This document shows, in pieces, positions 33,041 to 42,614 of a stretch of 50,811 nucleotides of DNA. Within the stretch, counting starts at the first letter, position 1. The number at the start of each line of letters is the position of its first letter. Where the stretch lies: assembly GCF_015477835.1 (NCBI RefSeq), contig NZ_JADLQN010000012.1, positions 1 to 50,811 of the forward strand. The letters run 5' to 3'. The notes beneath the pieces are model-generated. The model searched no databases. It was not told the DNA's origin and worked only from the letters and a program-made list of their open reading frames with translations. The stretch is from Nocardia higoensis (GTDB lineage: Bacteria; Actinomycetota; Actinomycetes; Mycobacteriales; Mycobacteriaceae). A program made the translations under genes and the position numbers.

Positions 33041-33697
33041 TCAGACGCCGGAGGCCTGCCGCCCCTGCTCGGTGCGGGTCGGCGTCGTTGCTGCACTGGG
33101 AGCGGGATCGAGAACAACGGCAGCGGCCGAGTCGAACCGGTGCGAGTTCTGGGCCGTGCGGACGATGACCACGCCGGGCTCGTGAGTGATCGACTCGATC
33201 GGCTGGCCGTCTAGCAAGCGGCCCAGGTCGCTCGCCCCAAGCCCGGAGACCTTCTTCGGGCGTTTGGTCGCCACTCGCGGGATGACGTCGGGGGCGCAGG
33301 TCATGCACAGCTTCAACGTCGACCGCGCAACTCCGTCCCGGGTGTGGAGCCGCTCCACGGTGAAGTCGAATCCGTCCACTCGGTCATAGAGAATGTCGCC
33401 GTAGCGCGCCTCGATGACATCGGGGTCGTCCGACTCGGTGACCCACCGCCAGGACGTCGTGGGCTGGAGAGTGGCGCGCACGGTGGGGCAGTCCACGGTG
33501 TGGATCTTGTTGTGGACGTAGAAGCAGCGACCAGCCCGGATCGCAGCGTTGATGCGGTCTTCCTCCTTCTGCAACGCGCCCTGGATCACCCGGACGGCCT
33601 CGGCGATCGGAATCTGCTGGTCGGGCTCGTGCGCGCAGGCGTGCTGGGCTCTGTAGGCGATGCAGCCGGCTGCGCGGCCGGATTCTGCTCTGCTCAT
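33041..33697 (-). CDS. Hypothetical protein, 218 aa
   Basis: A soluble protein with no recognised domain. It starts with a basic Cys/His-containing region (CIAYRAQHACAHEPDQQ), then a helix (EAVRVIQGALQKEEDRINAA). A strand-rich core with CFYVHNKIHTVDCPTVRATL and LKLCMTCAPDVIPRV follows; these Cys/His residues might form metal sites. The tail (GVVIVRTAQNSHRFDSAAAV) looks like a short strand-turn-strand element. It probably forms a two-gene operon with the small gene 17 bp upstream. The mix of PTVR and CMTC motifs is reproducible in plasmid proteins, but I cannot name the family. Confidence 0.6.
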   Translation of the reverse strand: MSRAESGRAAGCIAYRAQHACAHEPDQQIPIAEAVRVIQGALQKEEDRINAAIRAGRCFYVHNKIHTVDCPTVRATLQPTTSWRWVTESDDPDVIEARYGDILYDRVDGFDFTVERLHTRDGVARSTLKLCMTCAPDVIPRVATKRPKKVSGLGASDLGRLLDGQPIESITHEPGVVIVRTAQNSHRFDSAAAVVLDPAPSAATTPTRTEQGRQASGV

Positions 33698-33714
33698 GCC
33701 GACAGCTCCTGTGC

Positions 33715-33936
33715 TCAGGATTCTGCGGTGGCCGGAGCTGGGGCCGGGGTGGTGGGAGCCTTCAGGGAGTCGCTGTCGAAGAAGAGACCGTCGAGGGTGT
33801 CGGTGTAGTTCTCCAGCGCGCGCACCTCGATCTCGGTTTCGGCGGTGGCGCCGAGGTCGCGGGCGGTCTTGACGAACAGTTCGAGTTCCCCCAAAGCGAT
33901 CGTGCCGGTCAGGAACAGCGGAAGGTTGATCTGCAT
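33715..33936 (-). CDS. Small hypothetical protein, 73 aa
   Basis: A 73-aa soluble protein (MQINLPLFLTGTIALGELEL) predicted to be alpha/beta with an acidic middle (ETEIEVRALENYTDTLDGLF) and a Pro/Ala-rich tail. GGGTGTACC before the ATG is a weak ribosome binding site. It lies just upstream of the 218-aa gene and is probably co-transcribed. Not recognised. Confidence 0.5.
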   Translation of the reverse strand: MQINLPLFLTGTIALGELELFVKTARDLGATAETEIEVRALENYTDTLDGLFFDSDSLKAPTTPAPAPATAES

Positions 33937-34090
33937 CGGTACACCCTAGGCCAGCGCACGTGCGCGGATGTCAGCGTTGTCCGGGCCTTTACCCGCCTGG
34001 GCCTGCGCTCTCGAACATGGGCGCGCTGAACACCTTTCGTGTCGGTGGTGTCGAGTATGCTCTCGCTCTTCCAGAGCAGGGGAGTCAGAG

Positions 34091-34822
34091 GTGGCGGTCA
34101 GTAAGCGGGTTCGTTTCGAGGTGCTGCGCCGTGACGAGCACAGGTGCCGGTATTGCGGAGCACGAGCGCCCGAGGTGGAGCTCACCGTCGACCACGTGGT
34201 GCCAACCGCTCTCGGCGGAACTGACCATCCGAGCAATCTGGTCGCGGCCTGCTGGGACTGCAACAGCGGAAAGACCTCGACGGTTCCCGACGCTCCGCTT
34301 GTCGCCGAGGTGGACGCCTCGGCTGTGGCGTGGTCGCGAGCTATGGCTGTGGCCGCTCAGGAGCGTGCCGCGGCCTACACGCAGGACCGCCAGCTCGCCG
34401 ACGATTTCCGTGACATGTGGGAAGACTGGACCTGGACCGACTTCAAAGGCACGGAACATACCTTCGAACTGCCCGCCAACTTCGGCGAGTCGGTGCGCTC
34501 GATCCTCGCGGCTGGGCTGACGATGACCGACCTCGAAGAGCTGATGAGCGTCGCGATGACCACTCCCAAAGTGAAGGACAGGTTCCGCTATTTCTGCGGC
34601 TGTTGCTGGACCCGGGTGACGCAGGCCCAGGAACGCGCCCGCGAGATCCTGGCTGCGCAACAACCGCCGGAACCAGAGGTCCTCCCACCGCCTGTCGAGC
34701 GTGAGCGGGAGGGCGGGATGTTCCGGATCGCTGAAGTCCTCGAACAAGAACTCGATGAACTACAGCAGCTACGGAATCAGCATGCCGCTCAAGACCAAGC
34801 ATCGAACAGCCACCAGGCCTGA
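34091..34822 (+). CDS. HNH endonuclease-domain protein
   Basis: A 243-aa protein. The N-terminal HNH domain covers ~1-65: RFEVLRRDEHRCRYCG, then VELTVDHVVPTALGGTDHPS, and LVAACWDCNSGKTS. The DHVVP and N...CNSGK elements and two CxxC pairs are intact, so nuclease activity is plausible. The C-terminal ~170 residues are helical, with a CGCCWTR Cys cluster and coiled-coil end (VLEQELDELQQLRNQ). The GTG start has GGAGTCAGAG upstream; the frame is open further up without an RBS. It resembles phage/plasmid HNH proteins that accompany packaging or homing functions. Confidence 0.8.
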   Translation: MAVSKRVRFEVLRRDEHRCRYCGARAPEVELTVDHVVPTALGGTDHPSNLVAACWDCNSGKTSTVPDAPLVAEVDASAVAWSRAMAVAAQERAAAYTQDRQLADDFRDMWEDWTWTDFKGTEHTFELPANFGESVRSILAAGLTMTDLEELMSVAMTTPKVKDRFRYFCGCCWTRVTQAQERAREILAAQQPPEPEVLPPPVEREREGGMFRIAEVLEQELDELQQLRNQHAAQDQASNSHQA

Positions 34823-34941
34823 ACGACTCACAGAGGGGACAGAGCCGTCACCTGGGCCCAAGAAGCAGCGACTCAGGTGATGGACCCGACGGAGTCGCGG
34901 CGGCGGGAAACGCTCTCCGGCAGGAAAATCCGGTCCGGGAT

Positions 34942-34982
34942 ACAGATCAGCCCAGGGGTTCGCGCGCCCTGGGCTGATCTGT
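34942..34982. terminator. 16-bp hairpin between converging genes
   Basis: Perfect ACAGATCAGCCCAGGG / CCCTGGGCTGATCTGT stem with a 9-nt loop, between the HNH gene and the end of the transfer operon. Likely bidirectional terminator. Confidence 0.7.
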
Positions 34983-35011
34983 GTCACGGGTGGAGGACTA
35001 CCTGTTTTCGA

Positions 35012-37132
35012 TCATCGGCCGATCTCCTCGCCGTGGAGGTGCCGGATACGGGGCGAGTGGCCGGGCCCGCTGGAATGCGCGGTCACCGCAGGACCAGCGG
35101 TGCAGGCACGACCGGGCCCGCTGGCATGGCCGGCGGTGGCGGCTCGGCGTTGGGCGACGGCGTCGTCGCGGGCGGCGACGACCTGGCCGATGCGCTCGTG
35201 CCACCGATCGCGGCGCTCGACGGCGCTTCGACCGGCCTGCCCGGCAGCGTGTGCGTGCCGGTCGATGACCTCACGAATGCCGGTCATCACCTCGGCATCG
35301 ACCCCGGCGTGTTGCAGGGCGCGGCCGAGTCGGTTCCGGTTCTCCAGGAACTGCTCATGGTCGGCGTCCACACCCCTCGGTGAGCCGCCGGCCACGTGGT
35401 AAAGCGTGTTCTCGACCGCGGCCACCGTGGAGCGGAGCGTGTCATGGTCGGGGTGTGCCAGGTCGATCCCCGCCCCGCTCAGCAGGTGGGTCACCTCCTG
35501 TCGGGACTCGGCGCAGATGCGCTGGCCGTGGGCGTAGCCGCGGTGCTCGTCGACGGTGGCTTTCGTGCGTTCGTCGACCCACATCAGCTCCGGGAACTCG
35601 GCGTCGCCGTCGATGGTGCCGGTGTCGATGTCACCGATGACCGCGGTGAGGTGGTGCCGCTCGGCGGTGGTCAGCCCTTTCGCGGTGGCGGCGGTGGCGA
35701 GCAGGTCGGCCCGAGCGGCGGCCAGGCGCTGGATGCGGGCCGCGAGGTCGTCACCGTCACCGAGCCGATCGCGGTCGGTGACGGTGAGATCCTGGGTGGC
35801 CAGGGTGGTGATGTCGGCGTGGTGGTCCTGGGTGTCATCGGCGTACTGGTGCACCTGATCGGTGATCTGGTCGCGGTCGGCCCACTCCGGCCACACCTGG
35901 CGCTCGACCAAAGTGTCGGTGACGATCGTGCGACCGACTTCCCGCATCACCTGCTGATCGGCGGCGGTCATCACCGCGATCTCAGCCGCGATGTCGGCCG
36001 GGGCCAGGCGGCCGTCGCCGAACTGCGACAACAACTCCTGCGCTCGCCCACGCACCTCGTGCCCGGGATCGACGAGTGCGGGGGTGTCGAGCAGGTCGAG
36101 TTCGGCGGTGTGGCCGGTGAGGTAGTCGACGGTGAACTCCACCAGGGCCCGGTCGGAGTCGCTGCACTGCACGCCCGCCAGGTCCGCGAGCAGCTGCTCG
36201 CGCCGCGCACCGAGCTCGGCACCTGGCCCGGCGGTTTCGGCCCACGCCTGGACCGTCCAGTTGACCGCGGCGGCGGTGTGATCGGGCAACGCCTCCCCCG
36301 AAACCACATCGACGATCGCGGCCTCCCGCGCCCGCACCGCGCTGGTTTCGGCGGCGGTCTGGGCGGCGGCCGCGTCGAAGCCGGGATCGACACTCACCTG
36401 CCAGGATTCGGGGTCGACGTGCACACCCCACTTGTCGGCCAGGGAGCCGGTGATCTGTTCGGCGAGCCGGGCGGCGGTGTCCGAGCCCGGCGACCAGTAC
36501 AGGGCATCAGCGAGCAGCGCGGTGTCGGTGTAGGGGTCACCGATCCCCCGGACCGCCGACAGTCGCGCTTCGGCCGCGTCGAGGTCGCGCCGCAGTCCGG
36601 CCAGGTACTCGGCCTCGACGTCACCGCCGGCGCGGGCGGCCTGGTCGAGGTCGGTGTCGAGGCGGGTGCGGCGGTCGCGGGCTTGGTTGGTCGCGACCAG
36701 GGCGTGCAGCCACGCCCTGCGCTGACCGAGCCCCTGCGGTCGGGCCTGCTCGGTGGTGGTGGATTCGGTGGTGTTCACGATGGTTTCCTCCTGGAGGGTG
36801 GGGGTTTCGGGCCAGGTCGGTCCGAGGTCGGTGGGGGTGTGCAGGTCGGTGGCGGTGTAGCCGCGGCGTTCGGCGGCGCGGAGCTGGTGGGTGCGGGTGG
36901 CTTTCTCGATCGCCGCCAGTTGCGCCGGTGACGGCGTCCGTTTCGGGCGGGCGAGGGCGATGTCGAACAGGTGGGCCACCAGGCGGCGGCCGCGGCGCTG
37001 GCGGACCATGAGCGCGGCGACGTCCTGGCCGCCCGGGGACAGGCCGGCGTTGCGGAGTTGGCGGCGGGTTTTCAGGTGGGACGGGGCAGCCCGCCACGGG
37101 TAGGTGGCGGGCTGCTGGTCAGGCGTGGTCAT
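35012..37132 (-). CDS. Transfer-operon protein with RRQLRNAGLSPGG motif and primase-related helical domain
   Basis: A 706-aa protein ending the operon. The first ~80 residues carry a motif shared by actinobacterial conjugative elements (RRQLRNAGLSPGGQDVAALM, then ALARPKRTPSPAQLAAIEKA). The remaining ~550 residues are helical. They align by eye with the C-terminal half of the primase encoded just upstream: KWGVHVDPESWQVSVDPGFD against RWGVELDLDTGQASIAPGAD, and ALVDPGHEVRGRAQELLSQF against PLVDPGEEAKPRIDKLLETY. It has no nuclease or ATPase motif. It begins 21 bp after the primase stop. A partner or DNA-binding role alongside the primase is inferred. Confidence 0.7.
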   Translation of the reverse strand: MTTPDQQPATYPWRAAPSHLKTRRQLRNAGLSPGGQDVAALMVRQRRGRRLVAHLFDIALARPKRTPSPAQLAAIEKATRTHQLRAAERRGYTATDLHTPTDLGPTWPETPTLQEETIVNTTESTTTEQARPQGLGQRRAWLHALVATNQARDRRTRLDTDLDQAARAGGDVEAEYLAGLRRDLDAAEARLSAVRGIGDPYTDTALLADALYWSPGSDTAARLAEQITGSLADKWGVHVDPESWQVSVDPGFDAAAAQTAAETSAVRAREAAIVDVVSGEALPDHTAAAVNWTVQAWAETAGPGAELGARREQLLADLAGVQCSDSDRALVEFTVDYLTGHTAELDLLDTPALVDPGHEVRGRAQELLSQFGDGRLAPADIAAEIAVMTAADQQVMREVGRTIVTDTLVERQVWPEWADRDQITDQVHQYADDTQDHHADITTLATQDLTVTDRDRLGDGDDLAARIQRLAAARADLLATAATAKGLTTAERHHLTAVIGDIDTGTIDGDAEFPELMWVDERTKATVDEHRGYAHGQRICAESRQEVTHLLSGAGIDLAHPDHDTLRSTVAAVENTLYHVAGGSPRGVDADHEQFLENRNRLGRALQHAGVDAEVMTGIREVIDRHAHAAGQAGRSAVERRDRWHERIGQVVAARDDAVAQRRAATAGHASGPGRACTAGPAVTAHSSGPGHSPRIRHLHGEEIGR

Positions 37133-37153
37133 CGGCTTCGTGCAGCTCGGGCC

Positions 37154-40000
37154 TCAGCGGCCGTTGCCCTGTTCGGGGCCGTTGTTCTTGTTGCGGTGGT
37201 TGATCCGCTGCATTCCGGCGCCGGGGCTGGTGGTGCGCGGGTTGAGCTTGGGCGGCTTCGCCGCGGCCGAGGGCGGGGTGGCGAAGGAGGATTCGGCGGC
37301 CATGCGTTCGGCGATCTGGTCGTCGTCGAGCCCGCCGGTGCGCAGCTGCTCCTCGATCGCTTGGGCTCGTTGCGGGCTGTCGTAGCCGCCATCGGCTTCG
37401 ATGACGGCGGCGGTGCGGGAGACGATGACCGCTTCCCGGCGTCGTGCCCACTTGAAGGCGGCGTCAGCGACCCCACGGTGGGCCATCTCGACCGCACCGG
37501 TGGTGTTGTCGAGATGCTCACGGACCTGCTGGCGCACCGGTTCGGGCACCGCCCCGGTATCGAGGATCTCGTCCAGGTCGCGGCGCTGGTTGCGGCTGGT
37601 GTTGTAGGCGATGCGCTGGGTGCGTTGGATGTCGACGATCGCCGCGGAGCGGTCGTCGGCGAACAACTGCTCCGGGACGGCGGGTTTGCCTGCCTCCACA
37701 TCCCGCAGCACGGCCTTGATCTGATCGCGCTCCAGATCGTGGAGGCCTTTGCCGTCGGTGAGTGCTTTGCGGATCGCGGTCTTGTGGCCGGCGGCCTGCT
37801 TGGCCAGCTGGGTGGCGGTGACATCGTCGAGGTCCCCCGCCATACCGGCGGCTTGTTCGGCTTTCGGCGCGAGGAGCGCGTAGACACGGATGTGTTCGTC
37901 GAGTTCGTCGCGGTCGACGTGATCGGGCCACATCCGCGGATAGGCCCCGGCGGGGTTGGCGCGGATGGCCTTCCCGCGGGCGCGGGCGGCTTCCTGGTCC
38001 TCCACGGTCAGGACCGCGACCTCACGCGCCAGTTCCTCACGCACCTCGCTGGTCGCCGCCCCCACCTTCAGCTGCTCCTGATAGGTCTCGAGCAGTTTGT
38101 CGATGCGCGGCTTGGCCTCCTCCCCCGGATCCACCAGCGGCGCGGCGTGACGACTCAACTCCTCAGCCGCCGACACCGTCTTGATGTCGGCGTTTTCCTC
38201 GTCGCCGATCGCGGCGGGGGTGCCGAGGTAGGCGGCGACGAACCGCAACCGGGTGCGGGTCTGCTCGGGGACCTTGCGGTCTTTGAGCTGGCGGGTCAGC
38301 GCGTCGAGCTTCTCGGCGCTGGGATCGGCGCGCCAGGTCTCGATCGCGGCGTAGATTCCCACCTTCGCCGACTCGTCGAGATCGCCTTCGCGCGCGACCA
38401 TCTCGACCATCCGGTCCTGGGCTTTGCGGGCGCGTGCGGCGGCGGCGCGTTCCTGCTCGATCTCGGCCAACCGCTGGGCATCGGCGCCGGGGGCGATGCT
38501 GGCCTGCCCAGTGTCGAGGTCGAGTTCCACACCCCACCGGCGCGAGACGTGTAGGGCCAGGTGGCCGAGTTCGTTTCCGGCGACCTCGCTCTGATCGCCC
38601 CAGGTTGCGGCGTCGCGCACGGCGTCGGCGATCTCGGTGCGTGAGGCGCTGTCGTAGCCCTTCTGGCGCAGCTTGCGCAGCCGGACTTCGACAGCGGCCA
38701 TCTCTGCGGCGGCGCGTTCCTCGGCGTCACGGGCGGCTTGTTCGGACTGGCGGGCCGCCTCGGCGGCGGCGGCCGCGCGCTGGTGGACGGCTTTGGTCGC
38801 CATCAGCAGCATCTGCTGCATCAGCAGCTTCATGAACACCGACCACTGGCTGTGCATGTGGTCGACTTCGTCGGAATGCGGTGTCGTCTCGGCGGCGGGA
38901 GTGAGCAGGGATTCAGGCATCGGATGTCCTTCAACAGAGGGGGGTTCGGCGGGGTACTCGGGCGCGGGTGACACCGCAGAGGGCGGTGGGGCCGGTCCAG
39001 CGACCGCCGCGGTCGTGGTGGCCGACGAGGTGGGTACGGCGGTCAGGGCGCGGGTGTAGGGGTCCAGGTGCGGGATCGGCACCAAATCGGCGATCCGGTG
39101 CCCGGCCGCGAGGTGGTCGGTGAGGTCCTTGCCGGTGGCGGCTTGGACCACCCGCACCCGGCCCACCAGCCCGGACAGGGTGGCCATGACCCGGTCGGCG
39201 CGGTAGTAGCCGGGAGCGTCGCGGTCGGCGACGATGACCACGGTGCGGGCCCCACGCAGCCACGCGGCGTGCTCGGGCGACCAGCCTGAGGCGCCGCCGG
39301 CGTTGGTGGTGGCCACCAAACCGGCGGTGGCGGCGTTGAGGGCGTCCTTCTCCCCCTCGACGAGGTAGATGGTGCGCCCGGCGGCGATCGCTTCACGGAC
39401 CTGCGGCAGCTGGAAGGGGATCTTGTCGAAACCGGTGCGCTCCCAACCACCGGTCGCCGGGTTCCAGGAGCGTTGGGAGAACGACTTGTCCCGCCCGCCC
39501 TCGAACTCGGCTTCGCGGCGGATGACCTCACCGGCGACGGTGCCGTCGTCGCGGACGTAGGTGTAGGTGGCGGTCGCCTTCCACGGCGAAACCTGGGCGC
39601 CGAGGTCGCGTTTGGGTTTGTGCACGGGGATGCCCGCTGCCCGCAGGGCACGATCCGATCGGGATTCCGCCCGCTTCGCTGGGCGCCGGGCCGGACCGGA
39701 CCGTGCCCCACGCTCACCGCGCCGCAACGGGGTGTCATAGAGGTCGGCCACCCGCAGCCCGACCGCGTCGAGGACCTGCTCGTCCTCACAACCGGCCTGG
39801 CAGCGGACCTTCGTGCGGCCGGCGTCGGCGAAATACTTCACCGACAACGACGGCCGATGATGACGACCATCACCCTCGTGCACCGGGCAGCAGTACCGGG
39901 TCCACGACCCCGCCGGGCGGCCCGGGCCCACCACCTGCTCCAACGCGGTGGTGACCCGCACCCACGACCCCTGACCCGCCTCATGTGCTGGGGCGGCCAT
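37154..40000 (-). CDS. Toprim/CHC2-type primase-like protein with long helical C-terminus
   Basis: A 948-aa protein. Residues ~30-80 hold a CHC2-like zinc motif (RYCCPVHEGDGRHHRPSLSV then VRCQAGCEDEQVLDA). Residues ~210-270 are a Toprim domain (IYLVEGEKDALNAATAGLVA, then RTVVIVADRDAPGYYRADRV) with the conserved Glu and DxD-type acidic residues. A Pro-rich linker and a ~550-residue helical region follow. Plasmid primases prime the complementary strand in the recipient. Its ATG overlaps the upstream stop by one base (TGATG), showing tight coupling. The helical region is paralogous to the next gene. Confidence 0.8.
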   Translation of the reverse strand: MAAPAHEAGQGSWVRVTTALEQVVGPGRPAGSWTRYCCPVHEGDGRHHRPSLSVKYFADAGRTKVRCQAGCEDEQVLDAVGLRVADLYDTPLRRGERGARSGPARRPAKRAESRSDRALRAAGIPVHKPKRDLGAQVSPWKATATYTYVRDDGTVAGEVIRREAEFEGGRDKSFSQRSWNPATGGWERTGFDKIPFQLPQVREAIAAGRTIYLVEGEKDALNAATAGLVATTNAGGASGWSPEHAAWLRGARTVVIVADRDAPGYYRADRVMATLSGLVGRVRVVQAATGKDLTDHLAAGHRIADLVPIPHLDPYTRALTAVPTSSATTTAAVAGPAPPPSAVSPAPEYPAEPPSVEGHPMPESLLTPAAETTPHSDEVDHMHSQWSVFMKLLMQQMLLMATKAVHQRAAAAAEAARQSEQAARDAEERAAAEMAAVEVRLRKLRQKGYDSASRTEIADAVRDAATWGDQSEVAGNELGHLALHVSRRWGVELDLDTGQASIAPGADAQRLAEIEQERAAAARARKAQDRMVEMVAREGDLDESAKVGIYAAIETWRADPSAEKLDALTRQLKDRKVPEQTRTRLRFVAAYLGTPAAIGDEENADIKTVSAAEELSRHAAPLVDPGEEAKPRIDKLLETYQEQLKVGAATSEVREELAREVAVLTVEDQEAARARGKAIRANPAGAYPRMWPDHVDRDELDEHIRVYALLAPKAEQAAGMAGDLDDVTATQLAKQAAGHKTAIRKALTDGKGLHDLERDQIKAVLRDVEAGKPAVPEQLFADDRSAAIVDIQRTQRIAYNTSRNQRRDLDEILDTGAVPEPVRQQVREHLDNTTGAVEMAHRGVADAAFKWARRREAVIVSRTAAVIEADGGYDSPQRAQAIEEQLRTGGLDDDQIAERMAAESSFATPPSAAAKPPKLNPRTTSPGAGMQRINHRNKNNGPEQGNGR

Positions 40001-40767
40001 CAGGGGAACTCCCGGATAATCACCCGGCGGCCCTGCCGCGACGTGGGGAGGTAGAGGCTCGTCGCGGGCATCACCGCCGTGGTGGTGTCGGGCTGCTGGT
40101 CCTCGGTGTAGCCGTCGGCGAACTTCAGCGCGTCGGGGATCTCGACGACCGGCAGCGCGGTCAGGCGCCGCACGTGCCCGTCGGCGACCGAGCAGTACTT
40201 GAACGGCCCGTTCTCAGGGTCCAGCAGGCGGTCCATCATCGGGTCGGCGTGGTGCAGCCACCACACCGACATCTCCACCCCGTCGCCCTGGCGCATCCGC
40301 TCGAAGGACCGCCACAACGCCGCCAACCGGGCCACGGCCTCACCGTGGTCCCACCACATCGGGCACCAGCGGGCCTTCTTCTCCGAGTTCTGCCGGGTCA
40401 CCTCGCGGCGGTAGACGCGGGCGACGAACTCGGAGACGAACAGCTCCAGGTTGCGGTACCTCAGCTTCTCGACCGGGTCCTCGTCCTGCTCTGGAGTGAC
40501 TGCGGCCAGCGCGTCGCGCACCGCCGCGACTCGCATCTCCCCGGCGACTTCCTCGGTCAGGACCTCATCGAGTGCACCCTTGGCGATGAGCTGGGCGGCC
40601 TCGCTGACCTGGGAGGCGATCGCCTTGCGGACCGCACCGGTCAATACGTCGGTCAGCTCGACCACCCCAGCGACTTCCCCCTCGCCGCCGGTCCCCGTCT
40701 CGGTGTCCAGAGCGGTGAGGTCGATGTCGACGTCGCTGCTGCTGGTGGTGATATCGGTGCTGGTCAT
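40000..40767 (-). CDS. DUF4913-domain protein
   Basis: A 255-aa protein. The C-terminal half has the DUF4913 signature: RWCPMWWDHGEAVARLAALW, then MSVWWLHHADPMMDRLL and GPFKYC. The first ~60 residues are acidic and Ser/Thr-rich, with a helical region (VRKAIASQVSEAAQLIAKGA) between. DUF4913 proteins are frequent in actinobacterial plasmids and integrative elements next to coupling proteins; their biochemistry is unknown. The ATG overlaps the coupling ATPase stop (ATGA); AGAAAGG is the RBS. Upstream codons of the same frame lie inside the ATPase gene. Confidence 0.78.
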   Translation of the reverse strand: MTSTDITTSSSDVDIDLTALDTETGTGGEGEVAGVVELTDVLTGAVRKAIASQVSEAAQLIAKGALDEVLTEEVAGEMRVAAVRDALAAVTPEQDEDPVEKLRYRNLELFVSEFVARVYRREVTRQNSEKKARWCPMWWDHGEAVARLAALWRSFERMRQGDGVEMSVWWLHHADPMMDRLLDPENGPFKYCSVADGHVRRLTALPVVEIPDALKFADGYTEDQQPDTTTAVMPATSLYLPTSRQGRRVIIREFP

Positions 40768-42614
40768 GCGGATTTGCCTTTCTGGTCGGACAGCGGCGGC
40801 ACCACCTGCAACCGCGGCCACACGGGCTCGGTGGCGTTGGTGAGTTCGTCGAGGGCGGCGGTGATTTGGGCGGCGTAGGGGCGGTCCATCCACGGCACGG
40901 TCTGGCCGAGCGTGGCCCGGTTACCGGAGGTGAACACCACGCACCGCCCGCGCGGCATCGCCGCCAGATCACTGGGATGCAGGGTGATTTCGGTGGTCCG
41001 CGACACCGAGTGCGAGCGGTGCCCGCCCTGGGCCTTGCTGACCGAGACCGACTGCTCGTAGTGCGGGCCGATCAACTCGCTTCGGGCCCGCAGGAACGCT
41101 TCGTCGTCCAGGCCGCCGCCGATGACCTTCACATTCGCCGCCGACCACAGCGCCTTCATGCCGTCCTCGCCCCAGCAGCGCACACCCTGGGCCCAGGACT
41201 GCAGGATCGACATCACGACGATCCCGCGAGACCCAAAATGGCTGTACTGCTTGGGCAGGTCACGCCACCTGACGATGTTGGCGGCCTCATCGAGCACGAT
41301 CGTCAACGGCACCGGCAACCGGCCACCGGGATGACGCACCCCTTCGGCCTTGCCCGCCCCCGCGACGGCCGCGCACAGCGCGGTCACCAACGGGCCCGCA
41401 CTGGCCGGGCCCTCCTCCGACAGCGGGTAGAGGGTGTCGCGGGAAGCCACGAAGTCGGCGACCTTGAACGCCCGACGCGGCTTCTCGTCCTTGCCCGGCG
41501 GGCACACCCACGGCTGGATCGCCGAAAACCGCAAGCAGGCCGCCATCTTCTTCGCCGTGGAGAACACACCGCCCTTCTGCTTCTCCGGCGCCCCGTACTG
41601 ATCCCGCAACGCCGCGGCGGCCAGGGTGTAGCCGGCGTCCTCGAGGATGTCGACCGGCTCCTCATCGGAAGATTTGGTCACCCACCGGAACACCTGCGTG
41701 ATCGGCCGCTTCGCCACCGCGGCGGCCAGGATCAGCCCGGTCAGCAGGTCCTCACCCTCGGGCTCGAAGAACGCATCCCGGGCGGCGGACTCGTTGGCGG
41801 CCGAGAAATGCCCCGCCAGCTCCGCGGCGCGTTCCTCGGCGCCGTGGCCGCCGTCCTCACCCAGCACCCAATCGGCCGGATCCCAGTACCAAGTGCACGG
41901 CTCAGCGGCCACCCCCTGCGGGTCGAACACGAACACCCGCCGCCCACCCGTCGAGCGGGCCTTACGGGTCGCATCCACCACATCGCGTTTGTTGGAGGTG
42001 GCCACCACCGCGCCGACAGCCTCCATCACCGCCGGGATCACCCGCGAAGTGGATTTGCCGGTCCGCGGACCCCAGATGTCGAGGTGCAGATCCTCGTAGG
42101 AGGCATACAGGCGCTGACCGTCGGCGACCGACAGGGCGATCAACACCCCCGGCTCGTCGCCCTCGGCCAGCTGCACCCGCAGGCTCGCGGCCTTGGCCGC
42201 CACCGCCTTGCGCGACAGCGACGCCAACTCCTTGCCCTTGGCCATGAACCTGGCCTGCGAGTCGATCGCCTCACGGGTGATCCGTGCCCGATCCCGGTAC
42301 AGGGCCCGGCATGTGCGGCACGTCGCCTTCCACGCCCACACCGAACCCGCGATCGTGGCCACCGTGCCCGCAGCGAGAGTGACCGCACCGCCGGTAGCTG
42401 CGGCAGTCCAATCCAGATCGCCGGTGGCCAGGTGGATGCCCAGAATCACCGGGTTCCACGAGACGTCCTGGGTGGGGCCGCCGTAGAGGGCCTCACCGAT
42501 GCGCAGGCTCATCCCCGCCGCCTCACCCACCAAACCCACGCCGCCGGTGATCAGCACCGGCGCCCACTCCTGCACATCACTCGGCTGGCCAGGGGCTTTC
42601 ACGCTGCGGTCCAC
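40764..42614 (-). CDS. VirD4/TraG-type coupling ATPase
   Basis: About 616 aa. Two N-terminal membrane helices (VLITGGVGLVGEAAGMSLRI and GAVTLAAGTVATIAGSVWAW) are followed by a cytosolic motor. Walker A is near 181 (WGPRTGKSTSRVIP), Walker B near 438 (PLTIVLDEAANIV), and a TraM-recognition-like segment is FGSRGIVVMSILQSWAQ. Such hexamers link relaxase-bound DNA to the secretion channel. The GTG has GGAGG six bases upstream; a second GTG at 42602 overlaps the upstream stop. No VirB4 or channel genes are in the window, so the mating channel is unaccounted for. Confidence 0.85.
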   Translation of the reverse strand: MDRSVKAPGQPSDVQEWAPVLITGGVGLVGEAAGMSLRIGEALYGGPTQDVSWNPVILGIHLATGDLDWTAAATGGAVTLAAGTVATIAGSVWAWKATCRTCRALYRDRARITREAIDSQARFMAKGKELASLSRKAVAAKAASLRVQLAEGDEPGVLIALSVADGQRLYASYEDLHLDIWGPRTGKSTSRVIPAVMEAVGAVVATSNKRDVVDATRKARSTGGRRVFVFDPQGVAAEPCTWYWDPADWVLGEDGGHGAEERAAELAGHFSAANESAARDAFFEPEGEDLLTGLILAAAVAKRPITQVFRWVTKSSDEEPVDILEDAGYTLAAAALRDQYGAPEKQKGGVFSTAKKMAACLRFSAIQPWVCPPGKDEKPRRAFKVADFVASRDTLYPLSEEGPASAGPLVTALCAAVAGAGKAEGVRHPGGRLPVPLTIVLDEAANIVRWRDLPKQYSHFGSRGIVVMSILQSWAQGVRCWGEDGMKALWSAANVKVIGGGLDDEAFLRARSELIGPHYEQSVSVSKAQGGHRSHSVSRTTEITLHPSDLAAMPRGRCVVFTSGNRATLGQTVPWMDRPYAAQITAALDELTNATEPVWPRLQVVPPLSDQKGKSA

